Source: Methyloceanibacter sp. wino2
Lineage (GTDB): Bacteria; Pseudomonadota; Alphaproteobacteria; Rhizobiales; Methyloligellaceae
Assembly: GCF_003071365.1 (NCBI RefSeq)
Contig: NZ_CP028960.1
Location: 992,001-1,056,000 of the forward strand
DNA: 64,000 bases
Direction: 5' to 3'
This document shows positions 12,598 to 22,110 of this stretch, piece after piece (the stretch's first letter is position 1; each line of letters starts with the position of its first letter). Position numbers and translations under genes: made by a program. Under the pieces are notes generated by a model. It saw only the letters and a list, made by a program, of their open reading frames with translations, did no database searches and was not told the origin of the DNA.

Positions 12598-12717
12598 TCT
12601 CCGGCGTTGCGAATCGCGCCGTCCCCCTCCAAGTTCAGGTCTTGTCGCGTTTCCGTCATGGAGCACGCGTTACCCGGTTCCAGATTACGCCCGGTAGCAG
12701 ATAAGGATCGTCAGCAG

Positions 12718-15700
12718 GTGCAAATCTCCAGGCTTCGCCTTCTTGGGTTCAAATCGTTCGTCGAGCCCACCGAGCTCGTCATCGAACACGGCTTGACCGG
12801 CGTGGTCGGCCCCAATGGCTGCGGCAAGTCCAATCTGCTGGAAGCCCTGCGCTGGGCCATGGGCGAGACGTCCTACAAGAGCATGCGCGGCTCGGCCATG
12901 GACGACGTCATCTTCGCGGGCGCGCAGGACCGGCCGGCGCGAAACACGGCCGAGGTCACTCTTTTCATCGACAATAGCGCGCGCCTGGCGCCTGCTGAAT
13001 TCAACGACGCCGACGTCCTGGAAGTGACGCGGCGGATCGAGCGCGAGGCCGGCTCAGCCTATCGCGTCAACGGCAAGGACGTGCGGGCGCGCGATGTCCG
13101 GCTCCTATTCGAAGACGCCGCGACCGGCGCCCGCTCTCCGGCCCTCGTGCAACAGGGCCGTATCGGCGAGATCGTCAGCGCCACGCCCTTGGAGCGGCGG
13201 CGCGTCCTGGAGGACGCCGCCGGCGTCGCCGGTCTGCACAGCCGCCGCCATGAGGCGGAACTGCGGCTCAAGGCAGCGGAAAGCAATCTCGCCCGCCTCG
13301 CCGACCTCATTGGCCAGCTGACATCGCAGCTTCAGGCGACCCGGCGGCAGGCGCGTCAGGCGAAGCGCTACCGCGATATCTCGACGAAAATTCAGGAAAT
13401 GGAAGCCCTCTCCTACCACCTGCAATGGGTGGCCGCCTGCGCGCAGGTCGAAGGGGATGAGGCGGCGTTCCAGGAGTCTCTGCGAACCGTGGCCGAGGAG
13501 ACCAAGGCCGAGGCGGAGGCTTTGCGGGCCCAGTCCGAGGCGGCGGAGCAACTTCAGCCCTTGCGGGACGAAGAGGCTGCGCGCGCCGCGGTTCTGCACC
13601 GCCTCACAGTCGATCGCGACGCCCTGGAGCGCGAGGAAGCCCGCGCCAAGGCCCGGCAGGAAGAGCTGGAAACGCAGCTCGCCCAGGCCGCGCGCGATCT
13701 GACCCGCGAAGAGGAGCAGATCGCCGAAGCCAACAAGGTTCTGGAAGGCCTGGCCGCGGAAAAGGCCGGGCTCGAAGCCGTCGGCACCGACGACAGCGTG
13801 GAGCCGCAGTTGCGCGAAGCCGCCGCCACCGCGGCTACCGTCCTGGGCGAAGCCGAAACGGCCCTTCGTGCCGCCACGACGGAGCTTGCCGAGGCGCGGG
13901 CCGAGCGCGGCCGCCTCGAGAACGATCAGACCCGACTCGCCAGCCGGATCGCCCAGCTCGAATCCCAGTCCGAGGATCTTGCGCAGCAGCTTGCCAATCT
14001 CGAGGCGGAAAGCGGCAGCGAAGCGAAACTCACCGAACTGAATGGTGAGGCCGAGCGAGCCTCTGCGCTTCTCGAGGAAGCCGCCACGGCCCTGACGCAG
14101 GCCGAAGCCGACGAGGAGCAAGCCAGGGCCGAGGAGACGCGGCTGCGGAGCGCGCTTGCCGACGCCAAGCTTGCCCGTCAGGAAATCGAGACCGAGCTTG
14201 CAACCCTGTTGAAGCTCCTGGCGCCGCCGAACGAGTGGACCCCGATCGTCGAGGATGTCCGGATCGAGGGCGGCTACGAGCACGCGCTCGGCGCGGCGCT
14301 GGGAGACGATCTCGACGCTGCCGCCGAAGACAGCGCTCCGGTGCATTGGCGCAACTTCACCGCCGGCGCCGACGATCCTGCCCTGCCTGACGGCGCCATT
14401 CCTCTCAGTCAGTTCGTGACCGGCCCTGAGGCCCTTGCGCGCCGGCTGTCGCAGATCGGCGTGGTCGAGGCCGGCCAAGGGGCCGCACTGCAGGCCGTGT
14501 TGAAGCCCGGCCAGCGCCTCGTCTCGAAGGACGGCGACCTGTGGCGCTGGGACGGCTACAGCGTGCAAGCCGGGGCGGCGACCGCCCAAGGCGCACGGCT
14601 CGAGGAACGCACGCGGCTCGAATCGCTGAAGACCCTGAAGGTCGACGCCGAGGATGCGCAGACGGCGGCCCAGGCCGCCTTCGAGGCCGCGACCGAGGCG
14701 AGTCAGGCCGCAAGCCTGAAGACCAAGGAACTCCGCCTCAAGATCAAAGAAGACCGCGCGGAGCTCGACCGGACGCGCAGCGCCATCGCCACGGTGGAGC
14801 GGGAAGTCCAGGCCAACAGCAAACAGCTCGGTGCTTTGTCGGAAGCGTTGAGCCGCACCAAGGCCGCGCGCGACGAGGCCCAGGAACAGGCGGAGGCCGC
14901 AGCCGCGGCGCTCCAGGAACTCACGGCGCTGGACGGGCTGACGGCAGCGCTGGAAGCGGCGCAAGGTGACGCGGCCAATGCCCGCTCTGAGGCGTCGCAA
15001 GCCCAAGCCAATCTCAAGAGCTTCGAGAACGAGGTGCGGCTTCGCACGGAACGCATCAAGGCCATCACGGCCGAAGAGGATCTCTGGCGCAAGCGGATCG
15101 CGAACGCGCAGCAGCACATCGAGACGTTGGGCACGCGCAAATCGGAAACGGCGGCCGACCTTGAAGCCCTCGCCAAACTGCCGGCCGAGATCGAAGAACG
15201 CCGCGCCAAGCTGATGAACACCATCGCCGAGGCGGAGCGCGACCGGTCCAAGGCCGCTGACGACCTGGCAGAGGCGGAAACCGCGTTGCGTGAGCAGGAC
15301 AAGGCCCTGCGCGCCGTCCAGGAACGTCTGTCTTCGGCCCGCGAGGGCAAGGCGCGCAGCGAGGCGCGGCTTGAAGGCGCCCGGGAGCGCCGCTCCGGCT
15401 TGTCCAGACTCATCCGCGAGCAGGTCGACTGCGCACCGGAAGAATGTCTGCCGCGCGCCAATCTTGCCGAGGGCGCCGAACTGCCTTCTCTCGAAGAAGT
15501 CGAGCCGCGCCTAGCCAAGCTCAAGGCCGACCGCGAGCGGCTCGGCGGCGTGAACTTGCGCGCCGAAGAGGAAGAGATCGAGCTTGCCGAACAGCTTGAA
15601 GGCATGGAGCGCGAGAAGGGCGACGTCGAAGAAGCCATCGCGCAACTGCGCCAGGGCATTTCCAGCCTCAATCGCGAAGGGCGCAAACGGCTCCTCGAGG

Positions 15701-16167
15701 CCTTCGACACGGTCAACGCGCATTTTTCGCGCCTTTTTCAGACGCTGTTCGGCGGCGGCTCGGCCGAGCTGAGGCTCGTCGATTCCGACGATCCGCTCGA
15801 ATCGGGTCTCGAGATCTTCGCGCAGCCGCCGGGCAAGAAGACCCAGACCCTGACGCTGATGTCGGGTGGCGAGAAGGCGCTGACCGCCTTGGCGTTGATT
15901 TTCGCGGTGTTCCTGACCAATCCCTCGCCCATCTGCGTGCTGGACGAGGTGGACGCCCCGCTGGACGACGCCAATGTGGACCGCTTCTGCCGGCTCATGG
16001 AGGAAATGTCTAAGGAAACCCAGACGCGCTTCCTCATCATAACCCACCATCCGCTGACCATGGCGCGCATGAGCCGCCTGTTCGGCGTGACCATGCAGGA
16101 ACGGGGCGTGAGCCAGCTGGTGTCTGTCGATCTGGAGACCGCCGAGCAGTTGCGCGACGCGGGCTAA
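12718..16167 (+). CDS. smc: Chromosome segregation protein SMC
   Basis: This SMC ATPase of about 1149 residues organises and segregates the chromosome. It has an N-terminal head with QISRLRLLGFKSF and Walker A GPNGCGKSN, a first coiled coil, a hinge (roughly 14200-14600), a second coiled coil rich in A, E, R and K, and a C-terminal head with signature LMSGGEKALTALAL and Walker B CVLDEVDAPLDD. The start is set to GTG 12718 because family members begin a few residues before GFKSF, and AAGGA lies 10 bases upstream. ATG 12658 and TTG 12607 would add 20 or 37 residues. Confidence 0.93.
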   Translation: MQISRLRLLGFKSFVEPTELVIEHGLTGVVGPNGCGKSNLLEALRWAMGETSYKSMRGSAMDDVIFAGAQDRPARNTAEVTLFIDNSARLAPAEFNDADVLEVTRRIEREAGSAYRVNGKDVRARDVRLLFEDAATGARSPALVQQGRIGEIVSATPLERRRVLEDAAGVAGLHSRRHEAELRLKAAESNLARLADLIGQLTSQLQATRRQARQAKRYRDISTKIQEMEALSYHLQWVAACAQVEGDEAAFQESLRTVAEETKAEAEALRAQSEAAEQLQPLRDEEAARAAVLHRLTVDRDALEREEARAKARQEELETQLAQAARDLTREEEQIAEANKVLEGLAAEKAGLEAVGTDDSVEPQLREAAATAATVLGEAETALRAATTELAEARAERGRLENDQTRLASRIAQLESQSEDLAQQLANLEAESGSEAKLTELNGEAERASALLEEAATALTQAEADEEQARAEETRLRSALADAKLARQEIETELATLLKLLAPPNEWTPIVEDVRIEGGYEHALGAALGDDLDAAAEDSAPVHWRNFTAGADDPALPDGAIPLSQFVTGPEALARRLSQIGVVEAGQGAALQAVLKPGQRLVSKDGDLWRWDGYSVQAGAATAQGARLEERTRLESLKTLKVDAEDAQTAAQAAFEAATEASQAASLKTKELRLKIKEDRAELDRTRSAIATVEREVQANSKQLGALSEALSRTKAARDEAQEQAEAAAAALQELTALDGLTAALEAAQGDAANARSEASQAQANLKSFENEVRLRTERIKAITAEEDLWRKRIANAQQHIETLGTRKSETAADLEALAKLPAEIEERRAKLMNTIAEAERDRSKAADDLAEAETALREQDKALRAVQERLSSAREGKARSEARLEGARERRSGLSRLIREQVDCAPEECLPRANLAEGAELPSLEEVEPRLAKLKADRERLGGVNLRAEEEEIELAEQLEGMEREKGDVEEAIAQLRQGISSLNREGRKRLLEAFDTVNAHFSRLFQTLFGGGSAELRLVDSDDPLESGLEIFAQPPGKKTQTLTLMSGGEKALTALALIFAVFLTNPSPICVLDEVDAPLDDANVDRFCRLMEEMSKETQTRFLIITHHPLTMARMSRLFGVTMQERGVSQLVSVDLETAEQLRDAG

Positions 16168-16300
16168 GCCCCGAGGAGCCAGGACTGGTCCGCGGCCGGT
16201 TTTCCAGCCGTTTTCGGGGCATTTCCAGCCTCTCGCTTGGGTCATGTCGCCCAACCGTTGCCCGCGCCTCACATGCGGCGTCACAACGGCGGGGACTTTC

Positions 16301-16328
16301 TTGACACTCGGGATTCCCTAACTAAAGT
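16301..16328 (+). promoter_or_regulatory. Promoter of the atp Fo operon
   Basis: A perfect -35 TTGACA (16301-16306) is followed after 16 bp by TAAAGT (16323-16328, four of six matching TATAAT). It lies 62 bp before atpI, in the 222-bp gap after smc. Confidence 0.5.
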
Positions 16329-16389
16329 GCGCGCGAAGCTTGGGGGCCAGCCGGTCCTCTGGGGCTCTCCCGGAATTGAGCAATAGCCT

Positions 16390-16791
16390 ATGGCCGGAGC
16401 CGAAAATCAGTCCGGAGCCGGAAACGGCGATCAGGACACTGAGAGCATTCGGCGGCGGTTAGACACGCTCGACGGGAAGCTGATGGAGGCCAAGGGCCTG
16501 CGTCCGCCGACGGTCAATACCGAGGGACGCGGCCGGGCCATGGGCCAAGCTTTCAAGCTGTCGATCGAGCTGGTCGCCGGCGTCGCGGTTGGGGGGGTTA
16601 TCGGCTGGGCACTGGACCAGCTGTTCGGCACGAAGCCGATCCTGATGTTGGTGTTCCTGATTTTGGGCGCCGCCAGCGGGATCATGAACGTGATACGGAC
16701 GGCGAAGAACATGCAGGGCGAGCCGATGCCCGGTCATCACTTGCGCACCAAGAAGGAGCGCGATGCGGTGACGAGAGATAGTGAGGACTAG
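16390..16791 (+). CDS. atpI: ATP synthase accessory protein AtpI
   Basis: This 133-residue protein has a hydrophilic N-terminus and two membrane helices (about 57-76 and 83-105: IELVAGVAVGGVIGWALD, ILMLVFLILGAASGIM), typical of AtpI/AtpR-like proteins that help assemble the c-ring. It is the first gene of atpI-B-E-F'-F and ends 5 bp before atpB. Confidence 0.88.
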   Translation: MAGAENQSGAGNGDQDTESIRRRLDTLDGKLMEAKGLRPPTVNTEGRGRAMGQAFKLSIELVAGVAVGGVIGWALDQLFGTKPILMLVFLILGAASGIMNVIRTAKNMQGEPMPGHHLRTKKERDAVTRDSED

Positions 16792-16796
16792 GGGCT

Positions 16797-17591
16797 TTGA
16801 CCTTGATTGGGGCAGCTTACGCCGCTGAAAGCGCGGGTCACGGGGACGGTCATGGCGGTTCGGGTATGCCCGATCCCATGCACCAGTTCGAGATCAAGCG
16901 TCTGATTGAACTCGACCTTTTCGGCTACGACGCATCTTTTACGAATTCCGCGCTCTTCATGGTCATCGGCGCCGTGCTGATCACGGTCTTTATCGTGTTC
17001 GCCATGCGCAAATCTGAAATGGTCCCGAACCGGACTCAGTCAGTCGCCGAACTCGCCTATACCTTCGTCGCCAACATGGTCCGCGAAAATGTCGGGACGG
17101 ACGGGATGAAGTATTTCCCGTTCATCTTCACGCTGTTCATGTTCGTGCTCACCATGAACATGCTCGGCATGGTGCCCTATTCGTTCACCGTCACCAGCCA
17201 CATCATCGTGACACTCGCTCTGGCGCTAATGGTTTTCATCGGCGTCACGATCATCGGGTTCGTGAAGCACGGCGCGCACTTCTTCAGTTTCTTCGTGCCC
17301 AAGGGCGTCCCGTTCATCCTCCTGCCGCTCATCGTGGTGGTCGAGGTGATTTCCTACCTGACGCGGCCTTTGAGCCTCTCGGTTCGTCTGTTCGCCAACA
17401 TGACCGCCGGCCACACGCTGCTGAAGGTGTTTGCCGCCTTCGTCGTCGCCATGGGCTTTCTCGGTGGCTGGGCGGCGCTGGCCTTTATGGTGGCCTTCAC
17501 CGGGCTAGAGTTTCTGGTGGCGTTCCTGCAAGCCTACGTGTTCGCCATCCTCACGTGCATCTATCTCAACGATGCGCTCCACCTTCACTAA
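16797..17591 (+). CDS. atpB: ATP synthase Fo subunit a
   Basis: This subunit a of 264 residues provides the proton half-channels beside the c-ring. Key features are MHQFEIKRL near the N-terminus, several membrane helices, and the conserved LSVRLFANMTAGH that carries the essential arginine, followed by AFLQAYVFAILTCIYL. The TTG start at 16797 adds about 23 residues (GHGDGHGGSG) before MPDPMHQFEI; the ATG at 16866 is an alternative close to the usual family start. Confidence 0.93.
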   Translation: MTLIGAAYAAESAGHGDGHGGSGMPDPMHQFEIKRLIELDLFGYDASFTNSALFMVIGAVLITVFIVFAMRKSEMVPNRTQSVAELAYTFVANMVRENVGTDGMKYFPFIFTLFMFVLTMNMLGMVPYSFTVTSHIIVTLALALMVFIGVTIIGFVKHGAHFFSFFVPKGVPFILLPLIVVVEVISYLTRPLSLSVRLFANMTAGHTLLKVFAAFVVAMGFLGGWAALAFMVAFTGLEFLVAFLQAYVFAILTCIYLNDALHLH

Positions 17592-17630
17592 GCTCACATA
17601 GACATTCGATCGTTCAAGGAGACTAAGATC

Positions 17631-17858
17631 ATGGAAGCAGAAGCAGCAAAGTTTATCGGTGCGGGCCTGGCCTCGCTCGCTCTTATCGGTGCCGGTCTCG
17701 GTATCGGAACCATCTTCGGCAGCTACCTGCAGGGTGCGCTTCGCAACCCGTCGGCCGCTCCCGGTCAGTTCGCCAACCTGCTTCTCGGCTTTGCTCTTGC
17801 CGAAGCGACGGGCCTGTTCGGCCTCGTGGTGGCACTGATCATCCTGTTCGTGTTCTAG
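17631..17858 (+). CDS. atpE: ATP synthase Fo subunit c
   Basis: This 75-residue proteolipid is a helical hairpin with a glycine-rich first helix ([20 protein letters not shown]), polar loop RNPSAAPGQ and the proton-binding glutamate in [12 protein letters not shown] strong ribosome site (AAGGAG) fits the high copy number needed for the c-ring. Confidence 0.95.
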   Translation: MEAEAAKFIGAGLASLALIGAGLGIGTIFGSYLQGALRNPSAAPGQFANLLLGFALAEATGLFGLVVALIILFVF

Positions 17859-17896
17859 TCTGAGCTAAAGCAAGCTCTCTCAAAAGGACACGACCT

Positions 17897-18382
17897 ATGC
17901 CGCAACTCAATCCGCTCGATTGGGCTCCGCAAGTCATCTGGCTGCTCATTACCTTCGGCATTCTTTATCTGCTGATGGTGTGGGTCGCGATCCCGCGCAT
18001 CAGCACGGTCATCGACAGGCGTGCGGCGAGAATCGCCGGCGACCTTGAGGCGGCCGAAAAGAACAAGCGCGAGACCGAGGAAGCCATTGCCGCTTACGAG
18101 CAGGCTTTGGCCGAGGCCAAGCAGAAGGCGCATGCCATCGTCGAAGAAGGCCGCGCCAAGCTGAAGGCGGAGACCGACGCGGAACGGGCCAAGCTCGACA
18201 AGCAGCTGGCCGACAAGGCTGCGGAAGCGGCGGCACGGATCGAGAAGGCTAGGGACTCGGCGATGAAGGACGTCAACACCGTTGCGACGGAAGCGGCGGC
18301 CGACATCGTCAAGCAGCTTATCGGCGTCGCGCCTCCGAAAGCGGATCTCGAAAAGGCCGTTACAGCGGCACGGAAGGCGTAA
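17897..18382 (+). CDS. atpF': ATP synthase Fo subunit b'
   Basis: This 161-residue protein has one N-terminal helix (QVIWLLITFGILYLLMVWV) and a long charged helical stalk that joins F1 to Fo. It is encoded directly before a second b-type subunit; such b/b' pairs are normal in alphaproteobacteria and phototrophs. It ends 3 bp before atpF. Confidence 0.92.
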   Translation: MPQLNPLDWAPQVIWLLITFGILYLLMVWVAIPRISTVIDRRAARIAGDLEAAEKNKRETEEAIAAYEQALAEAKQKAHAIVEEGRAKLKAETDAERAKLDKQLADKAAEAAARIEKARDSAMKDVNTVATEAAADIVKQLIGVAPPKADLEKAVTAARKA

Positions 18383-18385
18383 GAG

Positions 18386-18877
18386 ATGGAATTCCTCGCA
18401 ACGGCAGAATTCTGGGTCGCGGTCTCGTTCTTCCTGTTCTTCGGCCTCGTCGTGTATTTCGGCGCCCACAAGATGATCGCCTCCGCGCTCGACAATCGGG
18501 CCTCGGCGATCGCCAAGGAACTCGCGGACGCGCAGGCGCTCCGCGAGGAGGCTGAGGCGGTTCTCGCCGACTACAAGAAGAAGACCGCCAACGCCGCCCG
18601 CGAGGCCGAGGACATCATCGAACTCGCCGCGAAAGAGGCCGAGGCGCTGGCGCTGGAGACCTCCCGCGCCATGACCGAGCAGTTCGAGCGGCGCATGAAG
18701 ATGGCCGAGGACAAGATCGCACAAGCCGAAGCCGATGCGCTCCGCGACGTGCGGGCTGCGGCTGCCGATGCCGCGGTCAGCGCCGCGCAGACCGTCATTT
18801 CCAGTTCGCTGACGCCGGAGACGGCCGACAAGCTCATTGGTTCCGGCATCGACGACCTGAAGTCGAAGCTCAACTAA
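18386..18877 (+). CDS. atpF: ATP synthase Fo subunit b
   Basis: This 163-residue protein has an N-terminal membrane helix (FWVAVSFFLFFGLVVYFG) followed by an alanine/glutamate-rich coiled-coil stalk. It is the last gene of the Fo operon; the F1 genes are not in this window, as is usual in the order, where Fo and F1 operons are separate. Confidence 0.92.
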   Translation: MEFLATAEFWVAVSFFLFFGLVVYFGAHKMIASALDNRASAIAKELADAQALREEAEAVLADYKKKTANAAREAEDIIELAAKEAEALALETSRAMTEQFERRMKMAEDKIAQAEADALRDVRAAAADAAVSAAQTVISSSLTPETADKLIGSGIDDLKSKLN

Positions 18878-18900
18878 AAGCTCAGTTCCCCTTCGCCTTT

Positions 18901-18929
18901 TTGGCAATTCTGAGTGTCGGTGCGATAGT
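18901..18929 (+). promoter_or_regulatory. Candidate promoter for the TreT-like gene
   Basis: TTGGCA (18901-18906) and GATAGT (18924-18929) are spaced by 17 bp. The predicted start, near 18936, is within 2 bases of the ATG at 18938, and no ribosome site is visible. This suggests a leaderless or nearly leaderless mRNA separate from the atp operon. Confidence 0.4.
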
Positions 18930-18937
18930 GTTCCGGC

Positions 18938-20425
18938 ATGGTTCAGATCGTCGAACCTCGCCATCCGGTGTCGCTCTCTGATTATGAGGGCGTCGCGGAT
19001 CTGGGCGCCACGGTGCGCAGCCTGCGGCAAGAGGCCGAAAGCCGCTTGGCTGGGTTCGATGGGCGACGCCTCGTCATGGTCAACAGCACCGCGCAAGGCG
19101 GCGGCGTGGCCGAGATGCTGCCGCCGCTCCTGAGCATTCTGCGCGAGCTCGGCGTCGACGCCCACTGGCTGGTGATCGAGACGCAGGAGCAGGCCTTCTT
19201 CCGGCTGACCAAGAACCTGCACAACCTCATCCACGGCGCGGGCGATGCCAATCTCGGGGCGCCGGACCACGCGGTCTACGACCGGGTCAGTGCCGAGAAC
19301 GCGGCGGCGATGGAAGAATTCCTGCAGCCCGGCGATGTGCTGGTGGTCCACGATCCGCAGCCCATGGGGGCTGGCGCCCTGCTCCGCCAGAAGATGGACA
19401 TCGCGGCGATCTGGCGCTGCCACATCGGTCTTGACCATGAGACGGCGGAGACGCGCGCGGCGTGGGCTTTTCTCGATCCTTACCTCAAGCCGTATGACCA
19501 TGCCGTCTTCACGGCGCCTGAGTACATTCCGAGCGTTTTGGCTGGGCGCGCCACCATTATCCATCCGGCGATCGACCCGCTCAGCCACAAGAACCGGCAT
19601 CTCCAAGTCCACGATCTCGTCGGCATTCTCGCCAATTCCGCACTGGTCAAGCCGTGGGGGCCCGTCATGTCGCCGGCTTACGCGGAGCCTGCCAAGCGGC
19701 TCCAGGCCGACGGCGATTGGGCACCTGCGACCGAGCCGGAGGATTTCGGCCTCCTTTTCCGCCCGATCGTCACCCAGATCTCGCGCTGGGACCGGCTCAA
19801 AGGCTTCTTTCCGCTGATGGAAGGATTCGTCTCGCTCAAACGCGGCATCGAGGCCCGCACGGATCTCGACAACCACCATTTGCGTGCCCTTCAGCTTGTC
19901 CGCCTCGTCCTGGCCGGGCCCGACCCGGCCTCGGTCGACGACGACCCCGAGGGCAAGGAGGTCCTCTCCGAGCTGTGTGCAGCCTACAGCGCGCTGCCGC
20001 CGCACCTGCAGGCTGATGTTGCGATCCTCTCCCTGCCGATGTCCTCGAAGGAGAACAACGCCCTCATCGTCAATGCGCTTCAATGCTGCTCCGACATTGT
20101 GGTGCAGAATTCGATCCAGGAAGGCTTCGGACTGACCGTCACCGAGCCCATGTGGAAACGCGCGGCGCTGATGGCGTCGAGTGCAGTCGGCATTAAGCAG
20201 CAAGTTCGCCCCGACTTGGACGGGCTGCTGATCAAGAACCCGGAAGACCCTAGCGAGATCGCCGATGGGCTCGATACGCTATTGAGCGACGGGGCCAAGC
20301 GAGCCGCCTTCGGGCGTAGCGCCCGGCAACGGGTCCACGACAATTTTCTGGTGTTCGCCCAGGTGAGGAGCTGGCTGGAGCTTTTGACCAACACGACCGC
20401 GGCGTGCTGGCCCAACTGCGATTAG
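18938..20425 (+). CDS. GT4 glycosyltransferase, trehalose synthase TreT-like
   Basis: This 495-residue GT-B glycosyltransferase carries an N-terminal signature seen in TreT-type enzymes (MVNSTAQGGGVAEML), VVHDPQP, and IWRCHIGLD. The C-terminal nucleotide-sugar domain has QNSIQEGFGLTVTEPMWK, with the E-x7-E motif of family GT4. TreT makes trehalose from NDP-glucose and glucose. That activity is inferred from motifs; another disaccharide or glucoside product is possible. It is unlinked to other trehalose genes here. Confidence 0.7.
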   Translation: MVQIVEPRHPVSLSDYEGVADLGATVRSLRQEAESRLAGFDGRRLVMVNSTAQGGGVAEMLPPLLSILRELGVDAHWLVIETQEQAFFRLTKNLHNLIHGAGDANLGAPDHAVYDRVSAENAAAMEEFLQPGDVLVVHDPQPMGAGALLRQKMDIAAIWRCHIGLDHETAETRAAWAFLDPYLKPYDHAVFTAPEYIPSVLAGRATIIHPAIDPLSHKNRHLQVHDLVGILANSALVKPWGPVMSPAYAEPAKRLQADGDWAPATEPEDFGLLFRPIVTQISRWDRLKGFFPLMEGFVSLKRGIEARTDLDNHHLRALQLVRLVLAGPDPASVDDDPEGKEVLSELCAAYSALPPHLQADVAILSLPMSSKENNALIVNALQCCSDIVVQNSIQEGFGLTVTEPMWKRAALMASSAVGIKQQVRPDLDGLLIKNPEDPSEIADGLDTLLSDGAKRAAFGRSARQRVHDNFLVFAQVRSWLELLTNTTAACWPNCD

Positions 20426-20434
20426 GCCGGCCCC

Positions 20435-21214
20435 CTACTCCACCACGGCGATGATCGGCCCGTAGCCGCCGTGGCCCGGGGAATCGTTCCGTCCCAGCTC
20501 CGGCGCGTAGATTCCCGGCGCCCAACCCCCATCGAGGAACAGCGCGTTCTGCACGCCGAGCCCGTCGCGGAAGGCGCGGGCGAACTGGTAGAAGCTGACG
20601 CGGCCCTTGGTCATCACGAAATAGACCGTGCCGTCCGGAGCCACACCCACACCGTTGCGCTGCTTGAAGTCGGTCGACTTCTCGATGAAGGCCGGATGGA
20701 TCTTGCCTTCGACGACGAGCATCGGTCCCGACTGCGTGGCAAACGCGACGGGCGGCTTCTGCGCGCCGAACCGGCTGCTCTCGAGAACGCCGGCACGCCC
20801 CTGCCCCCAATAGAAGACGCCGTTCGGCTTCTTATAGAAATTTGGGATCTGGCTCGGACGGCCCGTGACGGTTTTGGTGTTGAGCGGTGAGAGCGTGTTG
20901 CTCTGCTCGATATGAAGGCCGACGGGGCTGAAATCGCGCTCATACATGCCGCCGTTCATGGCGAAGACGAGGTTCCGGCCCTGGTTCTTCAGGGCGCGGG
21001 CCAGCGCATTGAAGGTGCGTAAGGGGCGTCCGTCCTGCCCGCGCCAATAGAGGCGAAGATCGTCCGCCGCCGGATTGAACGCGCAGACGATATAGGAGGC
21101 ACCGAGAAGTGTGCGGTCCCGGCAGCCTTCGGCTGCGGCAGGAGCCGCGCCGAGGAAAACAGGCGCCATCGCGAGAACGAGCGCCGTCAAAACCCAGATC
21201 GCGCGCTGTCGCAT
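20435..21214 (-). CDS. Phosphodiester glycosidase family protein (DUF2233)
   Basis: This 259-residue protein has a signal peptide (LTALVLAMAPVFLGAAPAAA) and a NAGPA/DUF2233 domain. Family motifs are FAMNGGMYERDFSPVGLHIE, NGVGVAPDGTVYFVMTKG and NALFLDGGWAPGIYAPEL. The domain is shared with the human uncovering enzyme and bacterial proteins of unknown substrate such as YigE. It is probably periplasmic. It lies 16 bp after the lipoprotein gene and is probably cotranscribed with it. Confidence 0.8.
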   Translation of the reverse strand: MRQRAIWVLTALVLAMAPVFLGAAPAAAEGCRDRTLLGASYIVCAFNPAADDLRLYWRGQDGRPLRTFNALARALKNQGRNLVFAMNGGMYERDFSPVGLHIEQSNTLSPLNTKTVTGRPSQIPNFYKKPNGVFYWGQGRAGVLESSRFGAQKPPVAFATQSGPMLVVEGKIHPAFIEKSTDFKQRNGVGVAPDGTVYFVMTKGRVSFYQFARAFRDGLGVQNALFLDGGWAPGIYAPELGRNDSPGHGGYGPIIAVVE

Positions 21215-21230
21215 GATGGGCCCCGCGTCC

Positions 21231-21881
21231 CTACTTCAGCGCCACGAAAATCTTGTAGTCCTGGAGCCGCGTGCCGGTGCGCACGGGCAAAGACATCTCG
21301 CGCACCATGGAAAAATAGCCCACGGTCTGATTGCCGGGCACTGTGACGCGGACCGACATACGATCTTGTCCGATCTGCGCCTTGTAGGAGTCCGTCGCCT
21401 TCACGGACACAGGCAACGAGAAGCTGCCCGGGTAGCCTTTCGGCCCGAGCAGGAGACGTCCTGCGAAGCCGTATTTCACGACGACACGCCCGCCATAGAC
21501 ACGGCACTCACGCGAGAGCTTCGTGATCTCGCCGCGATAGAGGATGAAGTTGGCATCGCCATCGTGGCCGTTCTGATAGACGGTCTTGAGTTTCTCGTTC
21601 GGCCAGGCCACGACCTGGGGACAGCTCGTTGCCCGTCCGTCGGCGGTGGTGATCGGAGGCGCGGTCGCCGGATCCGGTTGCGGGTTGGAGCCGGACAACG
21701 ACGGCATCTTGATGGTCGGCAAGGTGTCAGGCAGGCGCTCGCTGGAGAAACCCGTGGTTCCGCCGCCGCCGCCGCAGCCCGATACGAGCGCAACACTCAG
21801 GAAGAGTGCCGCGAGCCCGATTCCGCTGCTCCAGATGTGCCCGTCCTTACGCCTCAACTCTCCCCGTCCTTCGCTTGACAT
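21231..21881 (-). CDS. Lipoprotein of unknown function
   Basis: This protein of 216 residues from ATG 21881 has a signal peptide ending in a lipobox (ALVSGC) followed by a GGGGG linker and a P/S/T-rich segment. The rest is a compact domain with two cysteines (CPQVV, RECRVYG) and alternating strand-like stretches (GRVVVKYGFAGRLLLG). I do not recognise a named family. It is encoded upstream of the DUF2233 protein. Confidence 0.7.
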   Translation of the reverse strand: MSSEGRGELRRKDGHIWSSGIGLAALFLSVALVSGCGGGGGTTGFSSERLPDTLPTIKMPSLSGSNPQPDPATAPPITTADGRATSCPQVVAWPNEKLKTVYQNGHDGDANFILYRGEITKLSRECRVYGGRVVVKYGFAGRLLLGPKGYPGSFSLPVSVKATDSYKAQIGQDRMSVRVTVPGNQTVGYFSMVREMSLPVRTGTRLQDYKIFVALK

Positions 21882-22110
21882 GCCAGGCGTCCGAGCCTGA
21901 TATGCCCGGGCGCGCGAAGACTTGTTCGATTGACGACCAGCGCGCCCCCGGGCCGCCATTTGTGCCGAAACTATCGGCCGATGTCAGTCCCTACAAGACC
22001 CGTCTCGGGCCGCCGAAGGGGGACATTCCGGTCCGCCGGAGGCAAGCTCGGCGTTGTTTTGGGCTGAAATGGGGCCGTTGGGATCGAAACAGAGCAGTTC
22101 TGGAGCATGG

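Noticed and set aside
12740-12765. GGGTTCAAATC resembling a tRNA T-arm
   Set aside because: It encodes LGFKSF of SMC and there is no cloverleaf around it.
13105-15117. Open frame of 670 codons opposite smc
   Set aside because: It mirrors the coiled-coil codon bias of smc and has no independent support.
17855-20203. Open frame of 782 codons on the minus strand across atpF', atpF and the glycosyltransferase gene
   Set aside because: It runs antisense to three clear genes, its product is rich in R, H, D and G without motifs, and high GC makes long antisense frames common here.
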